This document shows, in pieces, positions 16,921-28,966 of a DNA stretch of 64,000 nt. The stretch is from Halomonas sp. S3-1-1 (GTDB lineage: Bacteria; Pseudomonadota; Gammaproteobacteria; Pseudomonadales; Halomonadaceae): positions 186,001-250,000 of the forward strand of contig NZ_JALGBZ010000004.1 of assembly GCF_023757625.1 (NCBI RefSeq), in the 5' to 3' direction. The notes beneath the pieces are model-generated. The model did not search any database. It saw only the letters and a program-made list of their open reading frames with translations, and had not been told where the DNA came from. How positions within the stretch are numbered: position 1 is the first letter of the stretch; each line of letters starts with the position of its first letter. The position numbers were made by a program, and so were the translations under genes.

Positions 16921-17124
16921 TTATTCCTGCTGGGCGCGGTGGTCGGCGAGTGCGGTGGTAACTGCTTCTTCCCACTGGCCGGCGTTTATACCCCAGTGCT
17001 CCATTTCATCCTTGTCCGGCGCGCCCTCGGCGGCTTTCTCGAGCTCCTCCGGGGAGTAGGCTTCGAAACAGTGTTTGGCGAACGCCTTGGTCGGGCCTTC
17101 CTGAAGCTGGTTGATCATTTCCAT
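16921..17124 (-). CDS. small acidic conserved-type hypothetical protein
   Basis: This 67-residue soluble acidic protein (MEMINQLQEGPTKAFAKHCF..., Tyr-Ser-Pro-Glu-Glu-Leu motif, then EHWGINAGQWEEAV) has an AAAGGA site 8 bases before the ATG. The pattern of short helices with conserved-looking Trp and His residues suggests a folded helical domain, but I recognise no family. A GC-rich hairpin (CCGCCGC/GCGGCGG at 16885-16906) follows the stop in its direction of transcription. It has no T run, so termination is uncertain. Confidence 0.65.
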   Translation of the reverse strand: MEMINQLQEGPTKAFAKHCFEAYSPEELEKAAEGAPDKDEMEHWGINAGQWEEAVTTALADHRAQQE

Positions 17125-17255
17125 TTGGGGATCCTTTCCTTGTCAGTACGTGGTCTTGCAGGGTTCTTTCGTGGTCTTGCATAAATTGCGCAGGAGCGCA
17201 TGGACATCAGTATAGTGTTTCGCCCAATATTTGCGTTGGGCGTAGCGTGCTCGGG

Positions 17256-17981
17256 TTAAAGAAACACGTCAGTAATGATTTTTACCGCAATGGCGGCCAG
17301 TAGCAGCACGATGAGATTGTCAAACCACACGTAGGGCAAGCGCTTGCCCAGCGCGGCGCCGAGCGGCATGCCCAGCGCAATGACGGTGAAAGCGGCAGCG
17401 CTGTAAAGCGTAAGCTCCACGCTCAAAAGCCCTGCCGCCATCAACGCCGGTATCTGTGCGACAGTAATCGCGCAGAAAAACACCGAGATCGAGCCAATGA
17501 ATACGCGCCGTTCGAGCCGCATGGCGTTTAGAAACGTGATCGAGGCGGGCGCCGACATGCCCGCCGCGCCTTGAAGCACCCCGCCAATGAGCCCGACCGG
17601 CAGTACGAGCCGCTCGGCCCAGGCCATGGAGAGCGCCATTTTGCGCCGCAGCAGTTTGATCGCCAGATAAAGAATGATCGCCCCGGCCACGCCCAGCGAT
17701 AGCGTATCGTGTGAAAGCACCACCAGCCCCCAGGTACCGACAACGATGCCTGCACAGCCGGCGATCGAGAAGGTAGCCAAAAAGCGCAAGGGCAGCAGGT
17801 GGTGGCGGTACTGCCAAACTTGAAGGGCGTTGCTGCAAAGGTTGGAGACCACCAGCAGCGCGATCGCCACGCGCACGTTGTAGAGCATGGTGAAGATCGG
17901 CACCACGATCACCGGCACGCCGGAGCCGATCGCCCCCTTGACGATGCCGGCGGCGAGCAGGGTCAAAAACGCAACGATCAC
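17256..17981 (-). CDS. TauE/SafE-family membrane permease
   Basis: This 241-residue inner-membrane protein has seven to eight hydrophobic helices and two internally similar halves, the second with GVLQGAAGMSAPASITFLNA. These are hallmarks of the TauE/SafE (DUF81) family, implicated in export or import of sulphite, sulphoacetate and related anions. The N-terminal motif GIVKGAIGSGVPVIVVPIF matches the family GxxxGxxGxG signature. The start is GTG at 17981 with AAGGA 7 bases upstream. No sulphur gene is adjacent, so the substrate is unknown. It lies 30 bases after ppnN on the same strand and may be co-transcribed. Confidence 0.85.
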   Translation of the reverse strand: MIVAFLTLLAAGIVKGAIGSGVPVIVVPIFTMLYNVRVAIALLVVSNLCSNALQVWQYRHHLLPLRFLATFSIAGCAGIVVGTWGLVVLSHDTLSLGVAGAIILYLAIKLLRRKMALSMAWAERLVLPVGLIGGVLQGAAGMSAPASITFLNAMRLERRVFIGSISVFFCAITVAQIPALMAAGLLSVELTLYSAAAFTVIALGMPLGAALGKRLPYVWFDNLIVLLLAAIAVKIITDVFL

Positions 17982-18011
17982 GCGTTCATCCTTGAGTGAG
18001 TCGGCAAAGGC

Positions 18012-19397
18012 TCAATTCTTGAGCACGTAGCAGGGCGTGTAGGGCTGGCCGTCGAGCTTCATCCGCCCCTGGGCGACGAAGGAGCTCAAGAGCTCGTCCA
18101 AACGTGTCATCAGCTCCGGCTCGGCGGAGAGCTCGAAGGGACCATGGGCCTTGATCGCGCGAATGCCCGGCTCTTTTACGTTGCCGGCGACGATACCGGA
18201 AAACGCCCGGCGCAGGTTGGCGGCAAGCTCGTGGGTCGGCTGATTGCGATGAAGTGCCAGGTTTTTCATCGCTTCGTGGGTCGGCTCGAAGGTTGCCTGG
18301 AACTCGCGGGCAATATTGAGACGCCAGTTGTAGTAGAACGCATCCTGGTGCTCGCGGCGAAAGTGTGTGACCGCGTCAATACCTTCGCGCATGCGCCGGG
18401 CGACAGCCACCGCATCGCCGGTAATGATGGTGTAGTAGCGGCGAATCTCCTCACCCAAGGTGTAAACCAAAAACTCGTCGATCTTTTCGAAGTAGGCGGC
18501 GGAATCCGCGGGGCCGGTGAAGATGAGCGGGAAGGGCGTGGTGGCGTTATTGGGGTGGAGCAAAATGCCGAGCAGGTACAAAATCTCCTCGGCAGTACCC
18601 ACTCCACCGGGGAACACGATGATGCCGTGGCCTAGGCGCACGAAAGCCTCAAGCCGCTTTTCGATGTCTGGCATGACCACCAGCTCGTTGACGATCGGGT
18701 TCGGCGCTTCGGCGGCGATGATGCCTGGCTCGGAAATCCCGAGATAGCGCCCGCCCTTGCGCCGCTGCTTGGCGTGGGCGACGTTAGCGCCTTTCATCGG
18801 CCCTTTCATGGCGCCGGGGCCGCAGCCGGTGCAGATATCCATTTCGCGCAGGCCCAGCTGATAGCCCACGTCCTTGGAGTAGTCATACTCCTGGCGAGAG
18901 ATCGAGTGGCCGCCCCAGCACACCACCATGCTCGGGTCGAGGCCGGGCTTTAACGTGCCCGCCTTGCGCAGAATATGAAACACCGCGTTGGTCGTGCCTT
19001 CGCCGGTGGTCAGATCGAAGCGATTGTGCTGCTGGATCTCGTTATAGACGTAGACGATGTCACGCAGAATCGACGAGAGATGCTCGCGAATACCGCGAAT
19101 CATGTGGCCGTCGACGAAGGCCTCCGCCGGGGCGTTGGTCAGCTTCAAGCGAATACCACGATCCTGCTGGAGCACCTCGATGTCGAAATCCTTGTAGGCT
19201 TCGAGAATCGCGAGGCTGTCATCAGAAGGATTTCCGCAGTTGAGTACCGCCAGCGCGCAGCGGCGCAACAGATCGTGCAGGCCGGTTTGCGACGTGCTCT
19301 GCAGCCGGTTGACCTCCTGCTGAGAGAGTACTTCGAGGCTGCCCTCCGGCGAGATGATGCTGGAAATGGTCGGGCGAGGTGATAGAACTTCATTCAT
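18012..19397 (-). CDS. ppnN: nucleotide 5'-monophosphate nucleosidase (YgdH/LOG family)
   Basis: PpnN hydrolyses purine and pyrimidine nucleoside monophosphates to base and ribose phosphate, and in E. coli it binds (p)ppGpp. From the ATG at 19397 it has 461 residues. The catalytic Rossmann-like core contains CWGGHSISRQEYDY, CTGCGPGAMKGPMKGAN and the nucleotide-binding signature FPGGVGTAEEILYLLGILL. The N- and C-terminal extensions match the long YgdH type rather than the short LOG type. The open frame continues far upstream, but that part is antisense to a LysR gene. Confidence 0.92.
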   Translation of the reverse strand: MNEVLSPRPTISSIISPEGSLEVLSQQEVNRLQSTSQTGLHDLLRRCALAVLNCGNPSDDSLAILEAYKDFDIEVLQQDRGIRLKLTNAPAEAFVDGHMIRGIREHLSSILRDIVYVYNEIQQHNRFDLTTGEGTTNAVFHILRKAGTLKPGLDPSMVVCWGGHSISRQEYDYSKDVGYQLGLREMDICTGCGPGAMKGPMKGANVAHAKQRRKGGRYLGISEPGIIAAEAPNPIVNELVVMPDIEKRLEAFVRLGHGIIVFPGGVGTAEEILYLLGILLHPNNATTPFPLIFTGPADSAAYFEKIDEFLVYTLGEEIRRYYTIITGDAVAVARRMREGIDAVTHFRREHQDAFYYNWRLNIAREFQATFEPTHEAMKNLALHRNQPTHELAANLRRAFSGIVAGNVKEPGIRAIKAHGPFELSAEPELMTRLDELLSSFVAQGRMKLDGQPYTPCYVLKN

Positions 19398-19559
19398 GCG
19401 TGAGACGGTCTCTATGTAATTGATCGCGGTTGATTTCCATACTATCACGCAAGCTACGGGGCTGGCGCAAGGCCGCCTTAGCTTGCCGGTTATGCTAACC
19501 TTACGCGTTTGGGTGGCCGCGTTGGGCCGCCTGACGACTCTTTTGCCATGGCGCTTCTC

Positions 19560-20450
19560 ATGTTCAATGCCCACTACTTTCGAACGTTCATCACTTTGGT
19601 GGAAACCGGCAGCTTCACGCGCACCGCGCAGCGCCTGGAAATGACCCAGCCGGGTGTCAGCCAGCACGTTCGAAAACTCGAAGGGTATCTGGATAAAACG
19701 CTGATAGAGCGCAAAGGCAAGAGTTTTACGCTGACCGAGGCCGGGCGGCGTGCCTACGACTACGCGCTCAAGCTCTTCGCCGAGCACGAACAGTTTCGCC
19801 ACGCCCTCGATGACGATTTGATCGACAGCGGCGAGTGCCGTATTGCGTCCCCTGGAAGCGTGGGGCTCATGCTCTATCCGTTCATTCTGGGTCAGCAGCA
19901 GATGCACCCCAACCTGACGGTAAGCTACAGCTTCGCCTTCAATCACGAGATCGTCGGGGATGTGATCAACGGGCGCTACGATATCGGGATTGCCACCGAG
20001 CAGGTCAAAAGCGCGGAGCTCTCCTGTACCGTTTGGCATACCGAGCCGCTTTGTCTGGTTGTGCCGGCGGATTTCGCCGGTTCCACGCTTGCCGAGCTGA
20101 TGGGCCTTGGCTTCATCAACTACTACGACGGCATCAATCACGCCAACCACTTGCTGCGCGCCAACTACCCCGACGAATTTCGCTCGATGAGCCATTTCCG
20201 CCATCAGGGATTTACCAACGAGGTCAGCATGGTGCTCGATGCCGTGGCCCGGGGCCTGGGGTTTACCGTGGTGTCGCGCCTGGTGCTCGAAACCTCGCCC
20301 TGGCAGCGCCAGGTACGGGCGCTGTCGCTTCCGGTCGGCGTCGACGAGGTGCTCTACGTGCTGACCAGGCGTGACGCCACCCCGCCCAAGCGCTATCAAA
20401 AGCTGCTCGATGGTTTCAAGGCGCAGCGGCTTCAGGAAACCGCCCAATAA
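19560..20450 (+). CDS. LysR-family transcriptional regulator
   Basis: This 296-residue LysR-type regulator has an N-terminal winged HTH at residues about 1-60 (HYFRTFITLVETGSFTRTAQ, then MTQPGVSQHVRKLEG) and a LysR substrate domain from about 90 (IASPGSVGLMLYPFIL). The start at 19560 places the HTH at the usual distance; ATG at 19548 and GTG at 19509 are alternatives, none with a clear ribosome-binding site. It is divergent from ppnN, about 160 bases apart. Its inducer and targets are unknown. A strong terminator follows. Confidence 0.88.
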   Translation: MFNAHYFRTFITLVETGSFTRTAQRLEMTQPGVSQHVRKLEGYLDKTLIERKGKSFTLTEAGRRAYDYALKLFAEHEQFRHALDDDLIDSGECRIASPGSVGLMLYPFILGQQQMHPNLTVSYSFAFNHEIVGDVINGRYDIGIATEQVKSAELSCTVWHTEPLCLVVPADFAGSTLAELMGLGFINYYDGINHANHLLRANYPDEFRSMSHFRHQGFTNEVSMVLDAVARGLGFTVVSRLVLETSPWQRQVRALSLPVGVDEVLYVLTRRDATPPKRYQKLLDGFKAQRLQETAQ

Positions 20451-20504
20451 TCCGAGCGTAAGTAACGAGAGCATAAGTAACTATAAAAGTGAAACACACA
20501 TAAG

Positions 20505-20540
20505 AAAGCCCCACCGTGATGCACACGGTGGGGCTTTTTT
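20505..20540 (+). terminator. terminator between the LysR gene and gcvP
   Basis: A 14-bp stem (AAAGCCCCACCGTG with CACGGTGGGGCTTT) is followed by T residues on the plus strand. It lies between convergent genes and may serve both. Confidence 0.93.
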
Positions 20541-20560
20541 GCGCTAGAGGCGAGGGATGG

Positions 20561-23458
<2,898 letters not shown>

Positions 23459-23504
23459 GAGAATATTCCGAACGTGATGGGAAAACCGTGCTGGGCAAAG
23501 CGTC

Positions 23505-23526
23505 AGCGCCTGCAAAGGCAGGCGCT
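23505..23526 (-). promoter_or_regulatory. hairpin between gcvH and gcvP
   Basis: AGCGCCTGC (23505-23513) pairs with GCAGGCGCT (23518-23526) around AAAG. In the direction of transcription it has no T run, so it is more likely an mRNA-processing or stability element setting the gcvH:gcvP ratio than a full terminator. Confidence 0.5.
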
Positions 23527-23532
23527 TTAAGA

Positions 23533-23919
23533 TCAGTCGTCGGCGAGTGTGGCCTGGTAGGCGTCGGCGTCGAGCAGGTCGTCAAGTTCACCGTCGTCGA
23601 TACGCACTTTCATGATCCAGCCGCCTTCGTAGGGCGCTTCGTTGACGGTTTCCGGCGCGTCGTCGAGCTCTTCGTTGACTTCGACCACTTCACCGTTGAC
23701 CGGCGCGTAGAGATCCGAGGCCGCCTTGACCGACTCGATGACGCCGAACTCGTCGCCCTTGCTCAGGGTTTGGCCGACTTCCGGAAGCTCGACGAACACC
23801 ACGTCGCCCAGCGCCTTTTGAGCGTGATCGGTAATGCCTACGGTGACGGTACCGTCTTCGTTATCGAGCACCCATTCGTGGCTTTTGGCGTAGCGAAGAT
23901 TGGAAGGCAAGTTGCTCAT
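23533..23919 (-). CDS. gcvH: glycine cleavage system H protein
   Basis: GcvH is the lipoylated shuttle of the glycine cleavage system. The 128-residue protein has the lipoyl-lysine motif [17 protein letters not shown] with Lys near residue 65. It also has the N-terminal segment [20 protein letters not shown] and the usual [11 protein letters not shown] strand. It heads the leftward gcvH-gcvP pair behind a palindrome-bearing promoter. Confidence 0.97.
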   Translation of the reverse strand: MSNLPSNLRYAKSHEWVLDNEDGTVTVGITDHAQKALGDVVFVELPEVGQTLSKGDEFGVIESVKAASDLYAPVNGEVVEVNEELDDAPETVNEAPYEGGWIMKVRIDDGELDDLLDADAYQATLADD

Positions 23920-24345
23920 GTCGTTTCCCTATTGAACGGTTGTCTGAACCACCATGGTAGCGCCTGGTCGGGGGGCTTGGCGAGCCTCTCGCCGGGCGGC
24001 GATGATGGGCGCTATAGTACCGTGTTTCTGATAGGAAACAAATTTCCATAGCGCGATCGGGCATAAGAGGAAAGGCTCGATCGATGGCCCGTTTTAGCCT
24101 GACAGCGCATCAAATCAACCGCTTGCTGACGCTCTCATGTCCAAAAAGCGCAAACCTCATGGCGAGCGACCGGGGTAATGGTGTAAAACGGGGGAATCGA
24201 CCGCGACGCGCTATCAGGCCTTTCGCCGGGTAGTGCCTGGCGGTCAGTCAGCACTCGGCAGCCGCTTTTACACGAGCGGGCCGAACATAAAAAAATTAGC
24301 CACAAAAAGCATCCAGCGGTGCTTCAAGGGATAAGGAGTAATGTC
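23920..24345. other. 426-base intergenic region between gcvH and the symporter
   Basis: The left third holds the gcvH promoter and its palindromes. The right two thirds (about 24060-24330) precede the symporter. I see no gene and no recognisable riboswitch core there. A short AT-rich run near 24287-24300 may belong to the symporter promoter. Confidence 0.6.
24011..24047 (-). promoter_or_regulatory. gcvH promoter with overlapping palindromes
   Basis: On the minus strand TTTCCT (24038-24033), a 16-base spacer and TATAGC (24016-24011) form a promoter. A 6-bp inverted repeat, TGTTTC (24023-24028) and GAAACA (24035-24040), sits across the spacer and minus-35. A second, GGAAA/TTTCC (24034-24047), overlaps its upstream edge. 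This layout suggests an operator that controls glycine cleavage expression. Confidence 0.55.
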
Positions 24346-25746
24346 GTGGAGACTTTAACCAGTCTGGTCAAGGCCGTGAACGGCGTCGTATGGGGGCCTT
24401 TGATGCTCATCCTGTTGCTTGGGGTGGGGATCTATCTTCAGGTGGGGCTCAAGTTGATGCCGGTTCGCAAACTCGGCACGGGCTTCAAGCTTTTGTGGCA
24501 GGGGCGCGATCCGAAGCGGGCGAAAGGCGTCGAGCATAAAACCGACGACGGCGAGATTTCGCCGTTCAATGCGCTAATGACCGCGCTTTCCGCCACCGTG
24601 GGCACGGGTAATATCGCCGGTGTGGCCACGGCGATCGCCCTGGGCGGGCCGGGGGCGGTGTTCTGGATGTGGATCACCGCGCTGGTCGGCATGGCGACCA
24701 AGTTCGCCGAGGCGGTGCTCGCCGTTCGCTACCGTGAAACCGACAGTAACGGCCACCATGTAGGCGGCCCAATGTTCTACATCAAGAACGGTCTGGGCAG
24801 AAAGTGGCTATGGCTTGGCGCGCTGTTCGCCTTTTTCGGCGCGGTCGCAGCGTTTGGCATCGGCAATACCGTTCAGGCCAACTCCGTGGCTGACGCCATG
24901 GACGCTACGTTTGGCGTGCCGCACTGGCTCACCGGCGTGGTGATCATGGTGCTCACCGGCGCGGTCATTCTGGGCGGTATCAAGCGGATCGCCAACGTGG
25001 CTGGCAAGCTGGTGCCGGTCATGGGGATCGCCTACGTGCTGGCAGGGCTTGTGGTGCTGGTGATTAATGCCGACCAGCTCGGCGAGGCGTTTGGGCTGAT
25101 TTTCTACTACGCCTTCAACCCGATGGCGGCGGCCGGCGGCTTTGCCGGGGCGGCGGTGATGGCGGCGATTCGTTTCGGCGTGGCGCGCGGTGTCTTCTCC
25201 AACGAAGCGGGTCTTGGCAGCGCGCCGATCGCCCACGCCGCGGCGCAAACCAAAAACCCGGTGCGTCAGGGTCTGATCGCGATGCTCGGCACTTTCATTG
25301 ATACGCTCGTGGTCTGCACCATTACCGCGCTGGTCATTTTGACCTCCACGGTATGGCTTGAAGGCGAGCAGGGCGCATCGCTCACCGCGCTCTCCTTCGA
25401 TGCGGCGCTGCCGGGCTGGGGCAACCAGATCGTGGCCATCGCGCTTGCGATCTTCGCCTTTACCACCATTCTGGGCTGGTCGTTCTACGGTGAGAAGTGC
25501 TTTCAATTCCTGTTCGGTACGCGCTCGATCATGCTTTACCGCGTGCTGTTCGTCCTGGCCCTGCCGCTCGGCGCGATGGCTCAGCTTGGTTTCATCTGGT
25601 TGATGGCGGACACGTTCAACGCGCTGATGGCGATTCCCAACCTGATCGCGCTGGCGCTGTTGTCGCCGGTGGTGTTCAAGCTGGCGCGCGACTACTTTGC
25701 CGGCAAGGACGTGCTGCCCGGCGAAGCGCTGGATCACGACAAGTAA
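24346..25746 (+). CDS. sodium:alanine (or glycine) symporter, AGCS family
   Basis: This is a 466-residue transporter with about ten or eleven membrane helices. The AGCS signatures include [20 protein letters not shown] near residue 80, [12 protein letters not shown], and the late [20 protein letters not shown]. The start is the GTG at 24346, with AAGGAG exactly 7 bases upstream; the longer frame starting at 24319 includes that site and is rejected. Family members import alanine, glycine or both with sodium. The position before gcvT and opposite gcvHP favours glycine supply to the cleavage system. A terminator separates it from gcvT. Confidence 0.9.
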   Translation: METLTSLVKAVNGVVWGPLMLILLLGVGIYLQVGLKLMPVRKLGTGFKLLWQGRDPKRAKGVEHKTDDGEISPFNALMTALSATVGTGNIAGVATAIALGGPGAVFWMWITALVGMATKFAEAVLAVRYRETDSNGHHVGGPMFYIKNGLGRKWLWLGALFAFFGAVAAFGIGNTVQANSVADAMDATFGVPHWLTGVVIMVLTGAVILGGIKRIANVAGKLVPVMGIAYVLAGLVVLVINADQLGEAFGLIFYYAFNPMAAAGGFAGAAVMAAIRFGVARGVFSNEAGLGSAPIAHAAAQTKNPVRQGLIAMLGTFIDTLVVCTITALVILTSTVWLEGEQGASLTALSFDAALPGWGNQIVAIALAIFAFTTILGWSFYGEKCFQFLFGTRSIMLYRVLFVLALPLGAMAQLGFIWLMADTFNALMAIPNLIALALLSPVVFKLARDYFAGKDVLPGEALDHDK

Positions 25747-25769
25747 GTGTGAACGCACCACGTTGACTC

Positions 25770-25803
25770 GAGCCGGGGGCGAACCATGTTTCCCGGCTCT
25801 TTT
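25770..25803 (+). terminator. terminator between the symporter and gcvT
   Basis: GAGCCGGG (25770-25777) pairs with CCCGGCTC (25792-25799), followed by TTTT. The 14-base loop is rather long, so readthrough into gcvT is possible. Confidence 0.75.
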
Positions 25804-25849
25804 GATGTTGAGCAACCGATGCCGAGGCATCGACGTTGAGGAACAAGGC

Positions 25850-26962
25850 ATGACCGAACTCAAGAAAACCCCGCTACACGCGCTGCACGAGTCGCTGGGC
25901 GCCAAAATGGTCCCATTCGCCGGTTTTGATATGCCGGTGCAGTACCCACTTGGTGTCAAGAAAGAGCACGAGCATACCCGACGTCAGTGCGGGCTGTTCG
26001 ATGTCTCGCACATGGGCCAGATCGCGGTGGCCGGGCCAGACGTCGCCGAGGCGCTTGAGTCGCTGATTCCCTCTGATCTCGTGGGGCTTTCGAAAGATCA
26101 TCAGCGCTACGGGCTTTTCATCGGCACCGAGGGTGGCATTATCGACGATCTGATGCTGGTCAACGCCGGTGATCACTTTTATCTGGTGGTGAACGCGGCG
26201 TGCAAGGACCAGGATCTGGCGCACCTGCGCGCCAATTTGGGCAATACCCACGATATCGAGGTGCTGGAGCGTGGTCTTCTGGCGCTGCAGGGCCCCGAGG
26301 CCGCCAGCGTCATGCAGCGTCTCTGCCCCCAAGCGTGCGCGCTGACCTTCATGCAGCATGGGCGTTTCAACGTGGGCGGCTTTGATGTGTGGGTTAGCCG
26401 CAGCGGCTATACCGGCGAGGATGGCTTCGAGATTTCGGTGGCCGCATCGGACTGCGAGGCGTTCGCCAAAGCGCTCTTGAGCGAACCGGAGGTAGAAATG
26501 ATCGGCTTGGGCGCGCGGGACTCGCTGCGCCTGGAAGCCGGGCTCTGCCTTTATGGCCACGACATGGACATGCAGACCACGCCAGTCGAGGCCGGCCTGA
26601 TTTGGGCGATTGGCAAGCCCCGCCGCCACGGCGGCGAGCGCGCCGGTGGCTTCCCCGGCGCCGACGTGGTGCTGCATCAGATCGACGCCCGGGATCATGC
26701 GCGCAAGCGGGTGGGCCTGGTCGCTGATGGCCGGGCGCCGGTACGCGAAGGCGCGCGCCTGGTCGATGAGCAGGGTGAAGAAATCGGCGTGGTTACGTCC
26801 GGCGGTTTCGGGCCAAGCGTAGGTAAGCCGATCGCCATGGGGTACGTAACCCGTGAATTCGAAGCGGTGGAGTCGGTGGTTTACGCCGAAGTGCGCGGCA
26901 AGAGATTGCCGATGACCGTAGTTAAAACGCCGTTCGTCGCTCCGGGCTACTATCGCGGCTAG
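25850..26962 (+). CDS. gcvT: aminomethyltransferase, glycine cleavage T protein
   Basis: GcvT transfers the methylene group from aminomethyl-lipoyl GcvH to tetrahydrofolate, releasing ammonia. From the ATG at 25850 (GAGGAA site upstream) it has 370 residues. The folate-binding and catalytic motifs are [11 protein letters not shown] near residue 47 and YTGEDGFEI near 190, with [20 protein letters not shown] near 230. The long upstream extension overlapping the symporter is rejected. It is oriented opposite to gcvH-gcvP. Most relatives carry gcvT next to gcvH or gcvP in one operon. Confidence 0.96.
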   Translation: MTELKKTPLHALHESLGAKMVPFAGFDMPVQYPLGVKKEHEHTRRQCGLFDVSHMGQIAVAGPDVAEALESLIPSDLVGLSKDHQRYGLFIGTEGGIIDDLMLVNAGDHFYLVVNAACKDQDLAHLRANLGNTHDIEVLERGLLALQGPEAASVMQRLCPQACALTFMQHGRFNVGGFDVWVSRSGYTGEDGFEISVAASDCEAFAKALLSEPEVEMIGLGARDSLRLEAGLCLYGHDMDMQTTPVEAGLIWAIGKPRRHGGERAGGFPGADVVLHQIDARDHARKRVGLVADGRAPVREGARLVDEQGEEIGVVTSGGFGPSVGKPIAMGYVTREFEAVESVVYAEVRGKRLPMTVVKTPFVAPGYYRG

Positions 26963-26980
26963 GGCGTATGACCTGACCGC

Positions 26981-27009
26981 AAAGCCCCGGCCATGGCCGG
27001 GGCTTTTTT
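26981..27009 (+). terminator. terminator of gcvT
   Basis: A perfect palindrome (AAAGCCCCGGCC with GGCCGGGGCTTT) is followed by TTTTTT. It lies between convergent genes. Confidence 0.94.
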
Positions 27010-27035
27010 ATACCTGCCAGCAACGCGTTGGGGCG

Positions 27036-27998
27036 CTAGCGAAGCACTTGGCGCGGGTCGATCGGTTGGCCGCCCAAACGCAAATCGAACAGCAGGTCAT
27101 AGCGCTGAGTGGCGTTACTTTGCCCGACCTCGCAAAGCGGCTCGCCAGCGCTGACGTTTTGGCCGGTACTGACCAAAATGGTGTCGCACAGCGCGTAGAC
27201 GCTTTGCAGGTTATCGGCATGATGCACGATCACGACTTCACCCAGCTGGCGCATGCCGTCGGCGAAGCGCACCTCACCTGGCGCGACCGCCTGGGCGCGT
27301 GCGCCCGCTTGAGTCGCCAGCAGCATTGGCTGGAGCGTGCCTCGGCTGTCGGTGCCGAAGCGGCGCACGATGCGGTAATCCTCCAGCGGCCAAGGCCAGT
27401 TGCGCGCCGACAACGGGACGCTGGCGCTCGGCGTGGGGGCCGGGCGGCTGGCGCTGCTCGAGGAACTGGAGGAGGCTGCTCGGGCGGCGGATGCGCCACT
27501 CAGCGGTACGCTAATGACCTGGCCGACGCGCAGCGCAGTGGGCGAGGTGCCCGAATTGGCGCTTTGAATACGCCCGGCGGTCGTGCCGAAATGGCGTGCT
27601 ACTTTGGAAAACGTGTCGCCCGAGCGAATCTGGTAACGATAGGGCCCGCCGGAGGGGGCGCGCTCCTGTTGAGTAGGAATTAAAAGACGCTGGCCCACCG
27701 CCAGGCCTCTGGCGTTGACCCCGGGGTTAAAACGCTCCAGGCGCTCCAGCGGTACGCCAGCGCGGGCGGCAAGCTGTCCCAGCGTATCGCCGCGGCGTAC
27801 TTCGATCCACTGGCCGTTAATGGCGCTGGCCCCGCTTGCGCTGCTGCCGACACTGACGCGCTGACCCGACGAGGGCGACGAGCCCGCGCACCCGCCAAGC
27901 ACACCGGCCAGCAGGCAAACCCCAATCCAAAGCGCTAGGCGTGGTCGCTGAGCGTTTCCAGCAGCGCGTCTTTTTCCTGCCAGAGTGAGTTGATCCAT
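27036..27998 (-). CDS. LysM/LytM lipoprotein, NlpD/EnvC-like amidase activator
   Basis: This 320-residue protein has a lipoprotein signal with lipobox GVLGGC (Cys37). Two LysM peptidoglycan-binding domains follow (about 66-109 and 122-167), then a Ser/Ala/Pro linker and a C-terminal LytM (M23) domain from about 205. The LytM domain lacks the zinc ligands: the usual His and Asp near the first motif are absent (RRFGTDSRGTLQPMLL), and the HxH motif reads RYDLLF. This is the pattern of NlpD/EnvC, which activate cell-division amidases rather than cut peptidoglycan. The start at 27998 overlaps the upstream acyltransferase gene by 64 bases, and no other start is possible. Confidence 0.85.
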   Translation of the reverse strand: MDQLTLAGKRRAAGNAQRPRLALWIGVCLLAGVLGGCAGSSPSSGQRVSVGSSASGASAINGQWIEVRRGDTLGQLAARAGVPLERLERFNPGVNARGLAVGQRLLIPTQQERAPSGGPYRYQIRSGDTFSKVARHFGTTAGRIQSANSGTSPTALRVGQVISVPLSGASAARAASSSSSSSASRPAPTPSASVPLSARNWPWPLEDYRIVRRFGTDSRGTLQPMLLATQAGARAQAVAPGEVRFADGMRQLGEVVIVHHADNLQSVYALCDTILVSTGQNVSAGEPLCEVGQSNATQRYDLLFDLRLGGQPIDPRQVLR

Positions 27999-28816
27999 GC
28001 GTGGAAACGTTCCTTGTGCTGCGATTGTTGATGATAGCTTGCGGTGTGCATCCACTCCGGGATCTCGAGTTTGCGGGCCACCAGCGTGATGGGCGCTTCC
28101 TGACCACAGAGAAAGCCCCAAAACGTTGGCGACGGATTAGCGTAGCTGATGGTGACATCCACGATGCCATCGAGCTGGTCGCCGATAAGGCCGAGCACTT
28201 GGGCGACGCCGCCGGCCTTGGGCCGCAATAAATGTCGGTACGGGCTCTGCTGAGCATCGCGCTTGGCCACGCTGAAACGCGTCCCTTCGACGAAATTGTA
28301 GATCGAAATCGGCGCGTGGCGCGCCTGACGGCACATCCGCTCGGTCGAGTCCCGGTCAATGGTAGCGAGCTTGGGATTTTTGGCAATCTGCTCGCGGCTA
28401 AAACGGCGCATGAAGGGAAACTCCAACGCCCAAAAGGCAAGGCCGACGATCGGAATCCAGATCAACCGGTGTTTGAGAAAAAACCGCGGCATGGGAATGC
28501 GCCGATGCAGCGCCATGAACAGGATGAAAATATCGGTCCAGCTGCGATGATTGGAGATTACCAAAAGCCACTGCTGCGGGCTTAGCGAGTCGGGAATATC
28601 CAAAGCGACGTTGGGCTTGAGCCAGCGCTTCATCCACCAAAGGTTGAGCCCGATCCAGTTGAGAGCCACCGCGCAGAGCCGATCGAGCAACCACTGACGC
28701 GCGCGCCGCCCCGGTATCACGACCTTGAGAAAGGTGAGCACCAGAAGCGGTACTCCCCAGAAAAGCGTGGCAAGCGTCATCAGCACGATGCTAACGACTC
28801 CCTTGATGACCGGCAT
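27935..28816 (-). CDS. PlsC-family acyltransferase (YihG-like)
   Basis: This 293-residue membrane-associated lysophospholipid acyltransferase has the HX4D motif NHRSWTD at residues 89-95 and the EGTRF motif near residue 165, with two or three N-terminal hydrophobic segments. Length and the N-terminal Trp/Leu-rich helix match E. coli YihG more than the shorter PlsC. The likely reaction is acylation of 1-acyl-glycerol-3-phosphate for phosphatidic acid. AGGGAGG sits 5 bases before the ATG at 28816; the GTG two codons earlier is too close. Its 3' end overlaps the lipoprotein gene, so the two are probably translationally coupled. Confidence 0.88.
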   Translation of the reverse strand: MPVIKGVVSIVLMTLATLFWGVPLLVLTFLKVVIPGRRARQWLLDRLCAVALNWIGLNLWWMKRWLKPNVALDIPDSLSPQQWLLVISNHRSWTDIFILFMALHRRIPMPRFFLKHRLIWIPIVGLAFWALEFPFMRRFSREQIAKNPKLATIDRDSTERMCRQARHAPISIYNFVEGTRFSVAKRDAQQSPYRHLLRPKAGGVAQVLGLIGDQLDGIVDVTISYANPSPTFWGFLCGQEAPITLVARKLEIPEWMHTASYHQQSQHKERFHAWINSLWQEKDALLETLSDHA

Positions 28817-28966
28817 ACTCACCTCCCTTAAGTGACTTGCGGCCTTATTCTTGACGTGTTGGTAAGCCTTTCGCAGAAGGCCGCCTTGAAGCGTTGGATG
28901 TTCTGTTGGCGGCGTATCTTCTGGCGGCCTTATCGGCTTTTGGCTAAATCCTAAAGGATCAAGGCG

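Noticed and set aside
19398-20474. Upstream extension of the ppnN frame for 1.1 kb
   Set aside because: It runs antisense through a LysR gene with clear HTH and effector motifs. The ATG at 19397 gives the usual YgdH length.
24060-24345. A glycine riboswitch before the symporter or gcv genes
   Set aside because: A short CTCTCATGTCCAAAA resembles part of the aptamer, but no matching GAGAG partner or core was found on either strand.
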